Shown piece by piece: positions 11,033-22,000 of a DNA stretch of 64,000 bases (the first letter of the stretch is position 1; every line of letters starts with the position of its first letter). Position numbers and translations under genes: made by a program. The stretch comes from Corylus avellana (taxonomy: Eukaryota; Streptophyta; Magnoliopsida; Fagales; Betulaceae). Under the pieces are notes generated by a model that worked only from the letters and a program-made list of their open reading frames with translations, had not been told where the DNA came from and made no database searches. The stretch spans positions 3,843,605-3,907,604 of the forward strand of contig NC_081551.1 of NCBI RefSeq assembly GCF_901000735.1. The letters are read 5' to 3'.

Positions 11033-12560
11033 CCACGACTCTTTTCCATAAGACGACCTTGGACGACCTTGAAAGTTTCTGACATATAGCTGACAGCTCT
11101 GAACCCTCGGTCTACGTTATTCCTTGAGATGCTGCACTTTCTATCACTGCAATTCCTTCCTTGCCGAGAAGTGTAGCCAGGGGCTAATGAGTGGACGCCC
11201 ATGGTCCATGGATAGTTAACTTCTTCTTGTTGATGCTCTAGCAGAAAAGCAAATTAAGTTTTGTACTCGATGAGTTTTGAAAGAAATAAACTCATTTGTA
11301 TGCCTCTTATTATTCTTATTCTTTTTCAGATGGAGAAATCAGTTACGGCAGAATCGGTACTTACTCTATTAAAGTGCAAGTGGAATCAGATTTATTAATC
11401 CGCTACTTTGAGTTTGCGATTTTTTTCTATTCTACTATAAACTAAATTCAAAGTTGTAAATATAGACGAGAAAAAAGAGTTAAGATTATGTTTTAATTAT
11501 TTAAAAAATATAAAATTTTGAATAAAGTTAAAAAATTTTGAGTTGAATTAAGTGTTATTAGTATTAAATCAACTAAAACAGAGAAAAAACAAAAAAATTG
11601 AGAAGAATTATCTTCTCAAACAAGACTAACATAAAGAATATGAGCACAGTCGGAATCAACTTTGAAAGTCCAATTCATCCAAAAATATATATATATATAT
11701 ATAAAAGTTTGTAAGTCCTAGTTGCGGATTCTATGTAATGGCTTTGAAGTACCATTCAACCAATGGGGCCCATCGAGTCTATTACTTTACTCTCATGTTC
11801 ATTAGGGTCCCACTTGCTTGTCGGACAAGCCAAACAGAGCATCATCTCGAGGGTGCATGAGTTTGACCGACAAACTCCCCTTAGGGTTTGGCAACCTTCC
11901 CCTCTGCTTGCTATTGGCGTGGGTCGAAATCGTAATGGATTTGATTAATATGAAAAAAAAAAATTAAGAATATTTCGTATGAATATAGTGATTTATGTAA
12001 TGTAAAAAATAATAATGTTGGAGGTTGATTTTGAGAGAAAAGCTATAAGGCCTTTTTTTTTTGTTTTTGTCATTGGCAAAGGGGTGTGTTTGACAAAGGA
12101 GTGGACAAGACCGGACCCAAAAACTCAAAAAATTATTCTCAAAATCAACTTCAACATTCTTACTTTTTACATCATATCAATAACTTTTTATTACTATTCA
12201 AATAAAAAAATCATTACAAAATATTTTTTTTTTTTTTTTCACTTTTTTGTACAAAATATTCTTACTTTTTTTCCTCACATTAATCAAATCTGCTACAATT
12301 TTTGTCAACTTCCTTTTTTAAGCCCTTTGCCAAACATATCCAGAGCATCCGATCCTTAGAGGCCGGTGGCCTAATGTGCCGATGCCCCCTAGTTGACGAT
12401 CAATCACTCGAAGGACTCACCCTTATATAGCGTCGTTAACCGAATGTGCTTGGACCGACAAAGTAATCACATGGGAAGCTTAAGGAAAGTGTCTTCCTTT
12501 TTATTAGTCTTCACTTATTTTTTTTTTAATTTTTAATTTTTTTCTAATTGAATAAGAAAA
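11033..12560. other. Intergenic, AT-rich with decayed repeats
   Basis: Contains an (AT)n tract near 11685-11702 and, near 12030-12340, termini of the GGCAAAGGG type (GTCATTGGCAAAGGGG... CCCTTTGCCAAAC), probably another small inverted-repeat element. 12350-12480 looks like LTR debris. No gene supported. Confidence 0.35.
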
Positions 12561-13640
12561 TAGTTATAAGGAAGGATCATTTTTACTCCTGATCCGAAAG
12601 GAAGAAGGAGGAGACGATCCTAAAAATGAAAAAAGGGTGGGCTCCCCAACAATAGACCAAAAACAAACTAAAGAAATGCGGAAATAATTATAAAACGTAG
12701 GAAATGGGACAAACAAGTGACCCGGTCTTCTCAAGGGGCCGCGCAAGGTGGTTTTAGAAGCAAAAGGGGCACAGATTAAGGCAAACCTATCTAAACCCCC
12801 ACTTGTAACCAGCAACAACAGCCAGAAAGAGGCTAAAGTGATAAAAGCACTGCTAGAGTCCGTTACCAGGGCTGTTGTAAAGAGAGGAATCAACACAAAT
12901 TCAATTACAAAAGTCTCAACTAAATAAACAAACTAATAAAAAGCTAGGAGACAGTAACGCACAAAACACAAAAACAACAAAATACGACAGTACATAAGAA
13001 CAACAAGAAAACAACAAAAAGACTAGAAAATAGTAGTAACGGCCGGGGAGCGGAGTTTGGCAAACACTGGCAAGCGCGTGGAGCAGACGCGCCTGAAGGT
13101 GAGATCCACGCGTTGGCACGTGGTGGTCGAATCTGGCAGGAGGAGGTGGTGTTGGGAAGTTGAGAGGCCAAGAAACGAGGTGAGTTGACTCGTGATGGTG
13201 GGAAACTGACCGAAGAGGCTAGATCTAGTTTTCTCAAAACTAGATCTAAAAACCTAATCAGCTTTGAGGAGGAAAGCGGCGTTGCACAGTGGTGAATAGA
13301 CGGCAACGGAGTGGAGGCTGATCGGAGAGGATGAAGGAGGCTTGCGCTCCTAGTCTGGTTGGAGTGCACAACAACAAAAACAACAGGAAAAAAACAACAA
13401 AACTAGGAAATATAAATAGAAAAGAGGGAGGAGAATGGAGAAAAACTCCATATCTCCTCCTCGGAAAAACCTCACTAAGGAGGCGGCTGCTTTCACCAGG
13501 GAGACTTTGCTTATTTAAGTCCGGCATCTTATAAGAAAATATCAAGCCTATCAAGAAAGGGATCAGCAAGGGGAACTTAGAAAAAAATAAATAAAAATTT
13601 ACCAAGATCTTTACTCCTTCCATAGGCCCCATTGGTTAGA
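12561..13640 (-). other. GC-richer block with overlapping minus-strand frames, possibly 5' end of a retroelement
   Basis: Four overlapping minus-strand frames (12564-12896, 12916-13119, 12944-13369, 13258-13632) are rich in Ser, Leu, Phe and Pro, with CCTCC and TTGTTGTTTT repeats, and none has a domain I recognise. The segment near 13430-13510 resembles the pyrimidine-rich 5' UTR of plant L1 LINEs, but no ORF1 or reverse transcriptase follows. I do not call a gene. Confidence 0.3.
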
Positions 13641-14186
13641 TGGTATTTCAATGGCCTAAGTTTAAGATACATACACAATTCACCATTTCCTATCTTAACT
13701 TAGACAACAAAGTGTTATCCGCAAATCACCTGTGTCTTTTTTGTTCGTCTTTGCAGAAAATTTTATTTATGCAATCAAAAGCATTACTTTTACAAAATTG
13801 TATATTTGTTACAATTTCCTTATTTTTTTTGTCTGTTAAATTGTCATATTTTCTATTTTAATTGACAGATTGTTCCAAGTGAAGTGTCTATGTTGTTTGA
13901 AATATACAATTTAATCATCAATTGGCCTCAATGGAGCTTAAAACTCAGCTAAAGAGCTAGTAGAATAACTCCATCCTTGTCTATTGTAAACATATACTGC
14001 AAATAAACTTCATGTTATATTTTGACATGTTGGTATGAGAGGATCTCTGTCGATTGAAATGTAACATAAAACAATTTTATTTTAATCCAAAATATGAATG
14101 TTAATTAATATAATTTATAATTATATTCAATCAAAGAAAGACCATTTATAATCTCTCTTGGACAAATTTGACATGTTATGTGTAAT
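13641..14186. other. Intergenic, AT-rich
   Basis: Nothing assignable; a 73-codon AT-rich frame at 13640-13861 has no motif. The last 10 bases (14177-14186) are one copy of the target duplication of the MITE that follows. Confidence 0.4.
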
Positions 14187-14357
14187 GAGGAGTGTTAGGC
14201 TTACAAACAAATTTTACAGAAAAAATTTTATAAACTGATGTGGTACAACATGATTAAATTTTTTAAAATTTGAACTTATTTTATATCCAATCATGTTGTG
14301 CCACATCAATTTGTAAAAATTTTTCTGTAAAATTTGTTTCTAAGTCTAGTATTCCTC
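14187..14357. mobile_element. 171-bp MITE with perfect 10-bp target duplication
   Basis: The terminal inverted repeats cover most of the element: left GAGGAGTGTTAGGCTTACAA, right (reverse complement) GAGGAATACTAGACTTAGAA, continuing through AACAAATTTTACAGAAAAA and ATGTGG(T/C)ACAACATGATT. It is flanked by the perfect direct repeat TATGTGTAAT (14177-14186 and 14358-14367). A 9-11 bp target duplication points to Mutator-like transposition. Confidence 0.93.
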
Positions 14358-14367
14358 TATGTGTAAT

Positions 14368-14913
14368 AGATGTGAAAAACCTAAATACAACTCCAAAAGA
14401 CACCTATTCAAATGTCTAGGTGTTTTACAAAGATTATGCGGAATAAGATCTAACATAACAGTTAATATTCAACCAAATACAGATATGTAATGAACATTCA
14501 AGAACACAGATATTTTTGTTACAAAAAAAAAGAACACAGATATTTGGTTACGAAGAGGAAACTATTTAGAGAACTCTCTAAATGAAAAACTTTTTCGGGG
14601 CAACCAAACTCAGAAAATCAATCCACTATAAGAAGAATAAGGAATACAAGAATGATTACAAAACCTTTGCAATTAACACTTCCTTGCACACGACAAGCGA
14701 CCCACTTGACTTCTATCGCAGTAGCCCTTTCCAGGACATTTGACACAATTCTTTTATATGATTTCCTTTTACCGGAACTCCGATAGACTTCTCAACTGTA
14801 GATTTATCAAAGGAATAACTAAAACTTTAAGAGATTCAATTTAATGCTCACCACATATGATCTTAGCACAGCCTCCGACGAACTCTCTGGAGGTGAAAAA
14901 TTCGTGCATCTCT
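14368..14913. other. Intergenic, no gene
   Basis: A short duplicate of AAAAAAGAACACAGATATTT occurs around 14499-14545. No coding signal. Confidence 0.35.
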
Positions 14914-16206
14914 CTTCTATAATGATCTATATATACCACCGACAAAACCCTAGACCTAACCCATTTAAAATCACGCTTTTGGGCCTAAAACTTACGGGGT
15001 GTTCGGACAAGTTAATGGGCTGTCCGGACAGGGCTTTGCGGAGCAGAAACAGAGTTTTTGGAAATGCGGTCCGGACCCGGGGAAGGCCTGTCCGGACAGG
15101 GCATGCAATGGGTGAAACTGCATTTTGGAAATGCTGTCCAGCCTTGATTAACAGCTCCGATCGATAAGCGTTTGTGGTCCAATTGACCTGAAATTTTGTA
15201 GGAACGTTCACAACATATGAATCTACGATATGAACGGTGGAGATTGGATTCTGAGCATTTTATATTAGTGTTTTTGAGTCTGTGAACAGTAACCTCTACA
15301 TTTTAGAACTGAATTAAGTCAACACAAGAACTAACAAGATGGAGTCGTCTTTGTCTATTATTATTTTATTTTAATCTAATATAAAGGTATTATAAATGCT
15401 CATGACCTATTTTTTGTTGGGTTTAACAAAAAATTTAGTGGGATAAAAATGTGAAAATAATTTTAAGTATTTTATATTTGAAATTGTTTATTGATTTTTT
15501 TTTTTAAAGCAAAAATATTATAAAAAAAATGAGGCATTATAACTTTTTTAAGTAAATAAAATTATTAGAAATAAGGTGACAGTTCATGCAAGTGTATTTC
15601 CCCCGAAATTTAAAAAATTTCCAAGTCTTGCAAACGTAAAAGATGTCAACTGTCAGGTGTAATTCCCACAAACTCTGACTGTCTCGTTCCGGAAAGGGGA
15701 GCTGAATGTAGAAAAACGAGTTAAAGTGGAAGACAGGCCCTTCTCTCAATGTCTCACACTGCAATTGGCTACACGCGCGAGAAAATCCCGAGCCTGATGG
15801 CTTATTGGAAATGGGTTAGGTTATAATTCAATTGAATTTAAAGAAGCGTTTGAAAAAATCTCGAGCTTAATGTGTTTTTGGAACTGAATTTGGTTATGAT
15901 TCAATCAAATTTAAAAGAGAAAATCTCGAGCTTGATGTATTATTGAAACTGTTAAAATTTTTATAGTCAAGTCTTTTCGTAAGTTTTTAGTGAGTAGGTA
16001 GTATTATAGAACTGAGTTGAATTATGATTCAGTTGAACTAGATAGAGCGTTTAAGATTCTTCTGTATTGCTTTTAGTAAGTAGATGTTATGGTCACCGTT
16101 CATATAGAATAGTCACCGTTCAATTCTCAACAGGTGTTTTTTTTTTTTTTTTTTTTTTTAAAAAGTCGGTGTCCAAATTTCCATACGGTAGATAATAGCG
16201 TGGACC
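14914..16206. repeat. Copy 1 of a 1.3-1.4 kb duplicated segment (left of gap 1)
   Basis: Begins TTCTATAATGATCTATATAT and ends ATAGCGTGGACC at the N gap. It is almost identical to 16307-17606. It contains a GC-rich stretch with TGTCCGGACAGG motifs (15005-15110) and the region upstream of RLK1. Coding frames here (14927-15211 and 15537-15764, minus) show no known domain. Confidence 0.9.
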
Positions 16207-16306
16207 NNNNNNNNNNNNNNNNNNNNNNNNNNNNNNNNNNNNNNNNNNNNNNNNNNNNNNNNNNNNNNNNNNNNNNNNNNNNNNNNNNNNNNNNNNNNNN
16301 NNNNNN
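16207..16306. other. Assembly gap 1 (100 N)
   Basis: Exactly 100 N, a placeholder gap of unknown true size. Confidence 1.
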
Positions 16307-17606
16307 TTCTATAATGATCTATATATACCACCGACAAAACCCTAGACCTAACCCATTTAAAATCACGCTTTTGGGCCTAAAACTTACGGGGTGTTCGGAC
16401 AAGTTAATGGGCTGTCCGGACAGGGCTTTGCGGAGCAGAAACAGAGTTTTTGGAAATGCGGTCCGGACCCGGGGAAGGCCTGTCCGGACAGGGCATGCAA
16501 TGGGTGAAACTGCATTTTGGAAATGCTGTCCAGCCTTGATTAACAGCTCCGATCGATAAGCGTTTGTGGTCCAATTGACCTGAAATTTTGTAGGAACGTT
16601 CACAACATATGAATCTACGATATGAACGGTGGAGATTGGATTCTGAGCATTTTATATTAGTGTTTGAGTCTGTGAACAGTAACCTCTACATTTTAGAACT
16701 GAATTAAGTCAACACAAGAACTAACAAGATGGAGTCGTCTTTGTCTATTATTATTTTATTTTAATCTAATATAAAGGTATTATAAATGCTCATGACCTAT
16801 TTTTTGTTGGGTTTAACAAAAAATTTAGTGGGATAAAAATGTGAAAATAATTTTAAGTATTTTATATTTGAAATTGTTTATTGATTTTTTTTTTTAAAGC
16901 AAAAATATTATAAAAAAAATGAGGCATTATAACTTTTTTAAGTAAATAAAATTATTAGAAATAAGGTGACAGTTCATGCAAGTGTATTTCCCCCGAAATT
17001 TAAAAAATTTCCAAGTCTTGCAAACGTAAAAGATGTCAACTGTCAGGTGTAATTCCCACAAACTCTGACTGTCTCGTTCCGGAAAGGGGAGCTGAATGTA
17101 GAAAAACGAGTTAAAGTGGAAGACAGGCCCTTCTCTCAATGTCTCACACTGCAATTGGCTACACGCGCGAGAAAATCCCGAGCCTGATGGCTTATTGGAA
17201 ATGGGTTAGGTTATAATTCAATTGAATTTAAAGAAGCGTTTGAAAAAATCTCGAGCTTAATGTGTTTTTGGAACTGAATTTGGTTATGATTCAATCAAAT
17301 TTAAAAGAGAAAATCTCGAGCTTGATGTATTATTGAAACTGTTACAATTTTTATAGTCAAGTCTTTTCGTAAGTTCTTAGTGAGTAGGTAGTATTATAGA
17401 ACTGAGTTGAATTATGATTCAGTTGAACTAGATAGAGCGTTTAAGATTCTTCTGTATGGCTTTTAGCAAGTAGATGTTATGGTCACCGTTCATATAGAAT
17501 AGTCACCGTTCAATTCTCAACAGGTGTTTTTTTTTTTATTTTTTTATTTTTATTTTTTAAAAAATCGGTGTCCAAATTTCCATACGGTAGATAATAGCGT
17601 GGACCC
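16307..17606. repeat. Copy 2 of the duplicated segment (right of gap 1)
   Basis: Starts at the first base after the gap, with the same TTCTATAATGATCTATATAT as 14914, and runs to ATAGCGTGGACC at 17606. Differences are a few substitutions, one T indel and a changed poly-T tract. Its right end joins the presumed 5' UTR of RLK1, so it is the RLK1 upstream region whichever copy is real. Confidence 0.9.
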
Positions 17607-17911
17607 TCCTTGTGGCCACACACCATTGTAGACCAAGCAATCATAGCAACCTTCTTCTACAAAGCTGTATTCATTATTCTGAATCACAAAAAATCAGAGA
17701 AAATCCTATTTGCAAAGCAAAGAAAGGAAGCGAGAGAAAGCAAAAAGACAAGAAGCTCCTCTCTCTCTTTTATATTTGCTGTAAACGCAAAAGCACTTCT
17801 CTTTGTGCATGCCAGCCGGCTAAGGTTAGTCAAAGAGTCAGTCTCTCTGAGAAAAACAACCCTAAACCTTTGATTTACTGCTTCTTCCACCAATCTGATT
17901 CCTCTCGGCAG
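17607..17911 (+). promoter_or_regulatory. RLK1 core upstream region and non-coding exon 1
   Basis: The segment with TTCTTCTACAAAGCTGT, ATTCAT and GCAAAGAAAGGAAGCGAGA is conserved before RLK2 (31780-31922). It ends at a donor GCAG/GTATG at 17911/17912, matched by CAG/GTTCC at 31922/31923 in RLK2. This places a 5' UTR exon ahead of a 1.1-kb first intron. The transcription start is not determined. Confidence 0.65.
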
Positions 17912-19015
17912 GTATGTCTTCTTCTTGTTGTTCTTTGACTCGGTTTCTTTTTTGTTTTTCATTTTTATTTTTCGTTTGGTTGTGGGGGAAACTGTTGGAT
18001 AGAGAAATGCAAATAATTTGAATTTGATTTACTATTTATGTTGAAGCTTTTTGAAAACTGAGCTAATTAAGTACAATAATCGACTTTGTTGAGGTACTTG
18101 CTCATTTTAGTACGTTAAAAGAGATTTGGAAAGACAAGGTTCGATTTCTTAGTCGTTTCTTTCATTTTCCCCACATTTTCCTTGGCAACCAATCTTTGGG
18201 GGTTAAAGTTTTTAGCTTTTTTAGGTACTTGATTTGAGTAAGTTTGAATTTTAAATGTATTCGTGTTTCTCTTGAGCCTTAATTAAATGGTTTTGAAGAT
18301 CGTGGGGAATTGATGAAGGTCATAGCCAAAGAGATTTGTACAGTTCTAATTGTTTCTTATATTTCTTTGCTTTTGACTTCTAAAAAAAAAAAAAAAAATC
18401 CCTTCTTTGCTTTTTTTCTTGCTTTACGGGAAGTACCTATAATTATGAGTATTTTTTGGGAGGGGGCGGATGGAATCATGGAAAGACATTGGAGCCTAAA
18501 ACACTGGCTAACTTTCTTGAAAGTTGAAATTGCATATGAAGCATATTAGTGTTTTTGAGTTCTTTTAGATGTTATAGTTTGAGGAAATAGGTTACACCGT
18601 GTAGTGATTTTTGTCGAAGAACCAATTCTAATTTATAGGAAAAAGGTTACTTTTGAAGGTAATAGGAATGCAAATGAAAGGTATGAGGTTGTGGTCGCAC
18701 ATTTGGGGTATGGATTTTTTTAGCTGAAATGCCTTCTTGTGTATGTATATATAACTTTACACATTAAGACATACAAGGACATAAGAAGAAAGGCAGAGGG
18801 TACTGGGATCAATGGTATGGTACCAGCAGAAGACTACTCTACTCTCATTACAGAGACAGACCCATACCCAATTGCCCCAGGACATGCACAATCATACAAT
18901 ATCTTATGATTTTCTCCATGCATAAAACATCTCTTAACTGCAGTTTGCCTTGAATTATGCAGCATCTATTGTATATCTAAAATCTTGCAAATTAATGCTG
19001 GATGTCTTTGCAGCG

Positions 19016-19060
19016 ATGGCCCTCATTCACACCTTCATAGATCATTATGCATCTCATTGA
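19016..19060 (+). CDS. RLK1 upstream ORF (14 codons)
   Basis: It opens at the 5' edge of exon 2 (exon from about 19014). After splicing the ATG context is G at -3 and G at +4, stronger than the first main ATG (T at -3, C at +4). The peptide starts MALIHTFI and stops 17 bases before the main ATG at 19078, in another frame. A uORF in strong context usually lowers translation of the downstream ORF; that effect here is inference. It depends on the exon 1-2 junction being right. Confidence 0.5.
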   Translation: MALIHTFIDHYASH

Positions 19061-19077
19061 ATTGGTAACCAGAATTG

Positions 19078-22000
19078 ATGCCATTGAAGATGGAGCTCGT
19101 TTTCATTGTTTTGATATTGGCTTGTTTGCAGTCTTTTGTATTGCCTGATTCTCAAGGTATGATATTCTGTGTCCACCTGACATTTATTTCTTCTGCATTT
19201 AATTAATTCAGAGACCATATAACTATGCTAATTATGTTTGCTGTTTTCAAAGCTGAAGATTACTGAAGGCAGCATATGTATTATTTATATATTGGAGTCT
19301 TATTTAATTGGGTTTGAACAATTGAGCCTGATCGAGGATGTATTTTGAATGCTGATGCTTATAACTATTTGATTTTATGTAACATAGACTAAAGATGTGC
19401 GTAGGTCAGATATGCGGTTCTTTTACTCTAATATGACAAAATTCTCTGCTTTCCTCTCTCTCTCTCTCCCAAAACCAAAAAAAGAAAAAAAAAAAACCCT
19501 TTCTTTTTGGTATCGTGATAAAGGATTCATCGAATATCTGATTTCTTCTCTTAGTTATGATTTTCTATGCTTTCCTGAAGTTTGCAATTGAGTACGGATG
19601 TACAAACATTGACATATTAGCTTATTTGGGTGGTGAATATTCCTGTGTTCTGTTTCAGGTGATGCCTTGTTTGCACTGAAGAATTCATTGAAAGCTTCAT
19701 CTGCTCAGCTCACAGATTGGAACCCAAATCAAGTTAACCCTTGCACTTGGTCCAATGTTCAGTGTGACAGTAATAATAATGTTACTCGTGTGTAAGATAC
19801 CATTTAATGTACCTTTTCCTTTCCTTATTCATATTATGGTTGGTGATGCTGTTGCCAACAAATCAGAGTTTTCATGATTCGTGCAAGGATATATTTTTTA
19901 CTCGTGTGTCGTAGTACCTTTTGTTCTGGTCTATGCTTATATGTATTGTTTCTTTGCAGAACATTGTCATCAATGGGATTTACTGGAACCTTGTCCCCAA
20001 AAATAGGAAATTTAAAATCTCTTTCGGCTCTGTAAGTATGAACAGTATTAGTTCAGCCAATATTGATTCTAAACATGTATTAATCCTTTAAGCTGTATTA
20101 TTATTTATTTTGGTCTTCTTCTTCCAATGAATTGGGATTTCATTGAGACAAAGAAAGCTACAAAGCAAAGCATTGGGGGAAATAATGCAAAAAGATCTCT
20201 TGGAAAACTCTTTAACCAGACTATCATTGGCTAATGTATACGCGTGTTGACCCTAAATTGTAATTAAATCATCTCCAGAAAAATTCAACAATAATAACCA
20301 AAAAGGTAGCAATGTTTTTCTCATTTCATTAGCCTTTGAGATGAAAACTTAAGAGTTCCATTCATAAAAAAAAAAAAAAAAAAAGGACGAATCCCACAAC
20401 AATCAAATCATTAGAATGCAGGTGCTTCTCTTTCTAAGAATTTTAAATGTAATTTGATGAAGGTTGCTCAATTATTAATTAAATGATTAAATTCACTATT
20501 TCCTATTAGTTTAAGCTTTTAGGATAAGTGGTGATTTTGTATGGTATCGGAGCAGAGGTGGTGAGTTTAAACTCGAACTACATTGTTTATCTTTCATTTT
20601 TAGTTAAATATTTTACGTGTTGGGCCTCACTTGTAGATGGAGAGTTTGTGCCCACACGTGAGGAGGAGTGTTAAAATATTAATGAAATATTTAAATTTAC
20701 TTTTTTCTATATGTATAAACTTTTGGGATAAGTGGTGATTTAAAAAAAAGTGAAGCTTTTGTTTGTTTTTGTTCTTCTTTGGAACAAATTTTTGCTATTA
20801 TCATTCCATTGATTGCTCAATGGGTGTGTTTTTGATATACGTAATACATTAAATAATATTTTTAGAAAAAACAACAATCATTACCTTTGGAATGAATTTT
20901 TGTCATATTGACATCTATAAAGTTTAAACTTTTTACGATTGTGCATAGAAGTTGTGGGACTTGTGGCCATATAGGGATTTTTGCCCATACGGGACCAAGG
21001 TTTACTCAGCAGGGGTGGGTCCGAAGGGCCCTACCTTGTGGAGGCTCCCCAATATAAAAAAAAAATAAAGGGTTTCCTTTGTAGCAAGCATTTTTTCAAT
21101 GGTACAAGGCTGCTTGAATTCTTACCTGTTAGAAATTTCTGAGGGTGATAATTTCTACATCTAAGCAATATGCTTTTAAGTGTAACCCCAATGTGTATCT
21201 GTTTCATTTATCATGCAGTACATTGCCAGGAAATGGCATAACTGGTGCGATTCCAGAAGAGTTTGGAAATCTGACAAGTTTGACCAATTTGGATTTGTCA
21301 AATAATAGTTTAACTGGTGAAATACCATCTTCTCTTGGTCAACTTAAAAAGCTTCAGTTTTTGTAAGCGATTCCTTCTGCACTGTCTTCTGTTTTCAAGA
21401 TATTAATGAGTGTATGCATCTTTGATAATCTCTTCTTAATAGTGTGATTTTCTTTATTATGCAAGCAGGACTTTGAGTCAAAACAATCTCGCTGGGACCA
21501 TTCCTACATCACTTTCAAGTATTCCAAGCTTGATCAGTCTGTATGTGATATATTGTATGATGCAGAGATGATATAATAAATTCAAACTTTTGTTTTTTTT
21601 TTTGGTATACTCAAAAATTTGAATTCTCTTTGAAGTTGTTTCAGTATTTAATGGCATGTTTGAAACTATTTTGCAGTATGCTAAATTCGAACAATCTCAG
21701 TGGTCAGGTTCCTGAGCATTTACTCCAAGTTTCAAAATACAAGTACGAAGAACATCAATCATTACGAGTTTGTATGCCTAACTATTGAATAATATATTTC
21801 TAAGATTTGGATCCTCTCATGTTCATCTGTAAAACATGACTCAAGTTAGCAATAACTCAGTGATACACAATTAATTTTATGGCCGTTATCTTTAAACACA
21901 ATATTGAGTCTGTTCTTGCTAATTATGGGAAATATTTGTGCATAGTGGGATCCATTTTATGGGTAGGATTAATGCCACCCATTTACATGTACACTGGGAT

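Noticed and set aside
12564..13632. Four overlapping minus-strand frames
   Set aside because: Low-complexity Ser/Leu/Phe composition and no domain; more likely repeat debris than a gene.
16134..16559. Frame running through the N gap
   Set aside because: The frame is an artefact of Ns read as unknown residues; the halves match non-coding duplicates.
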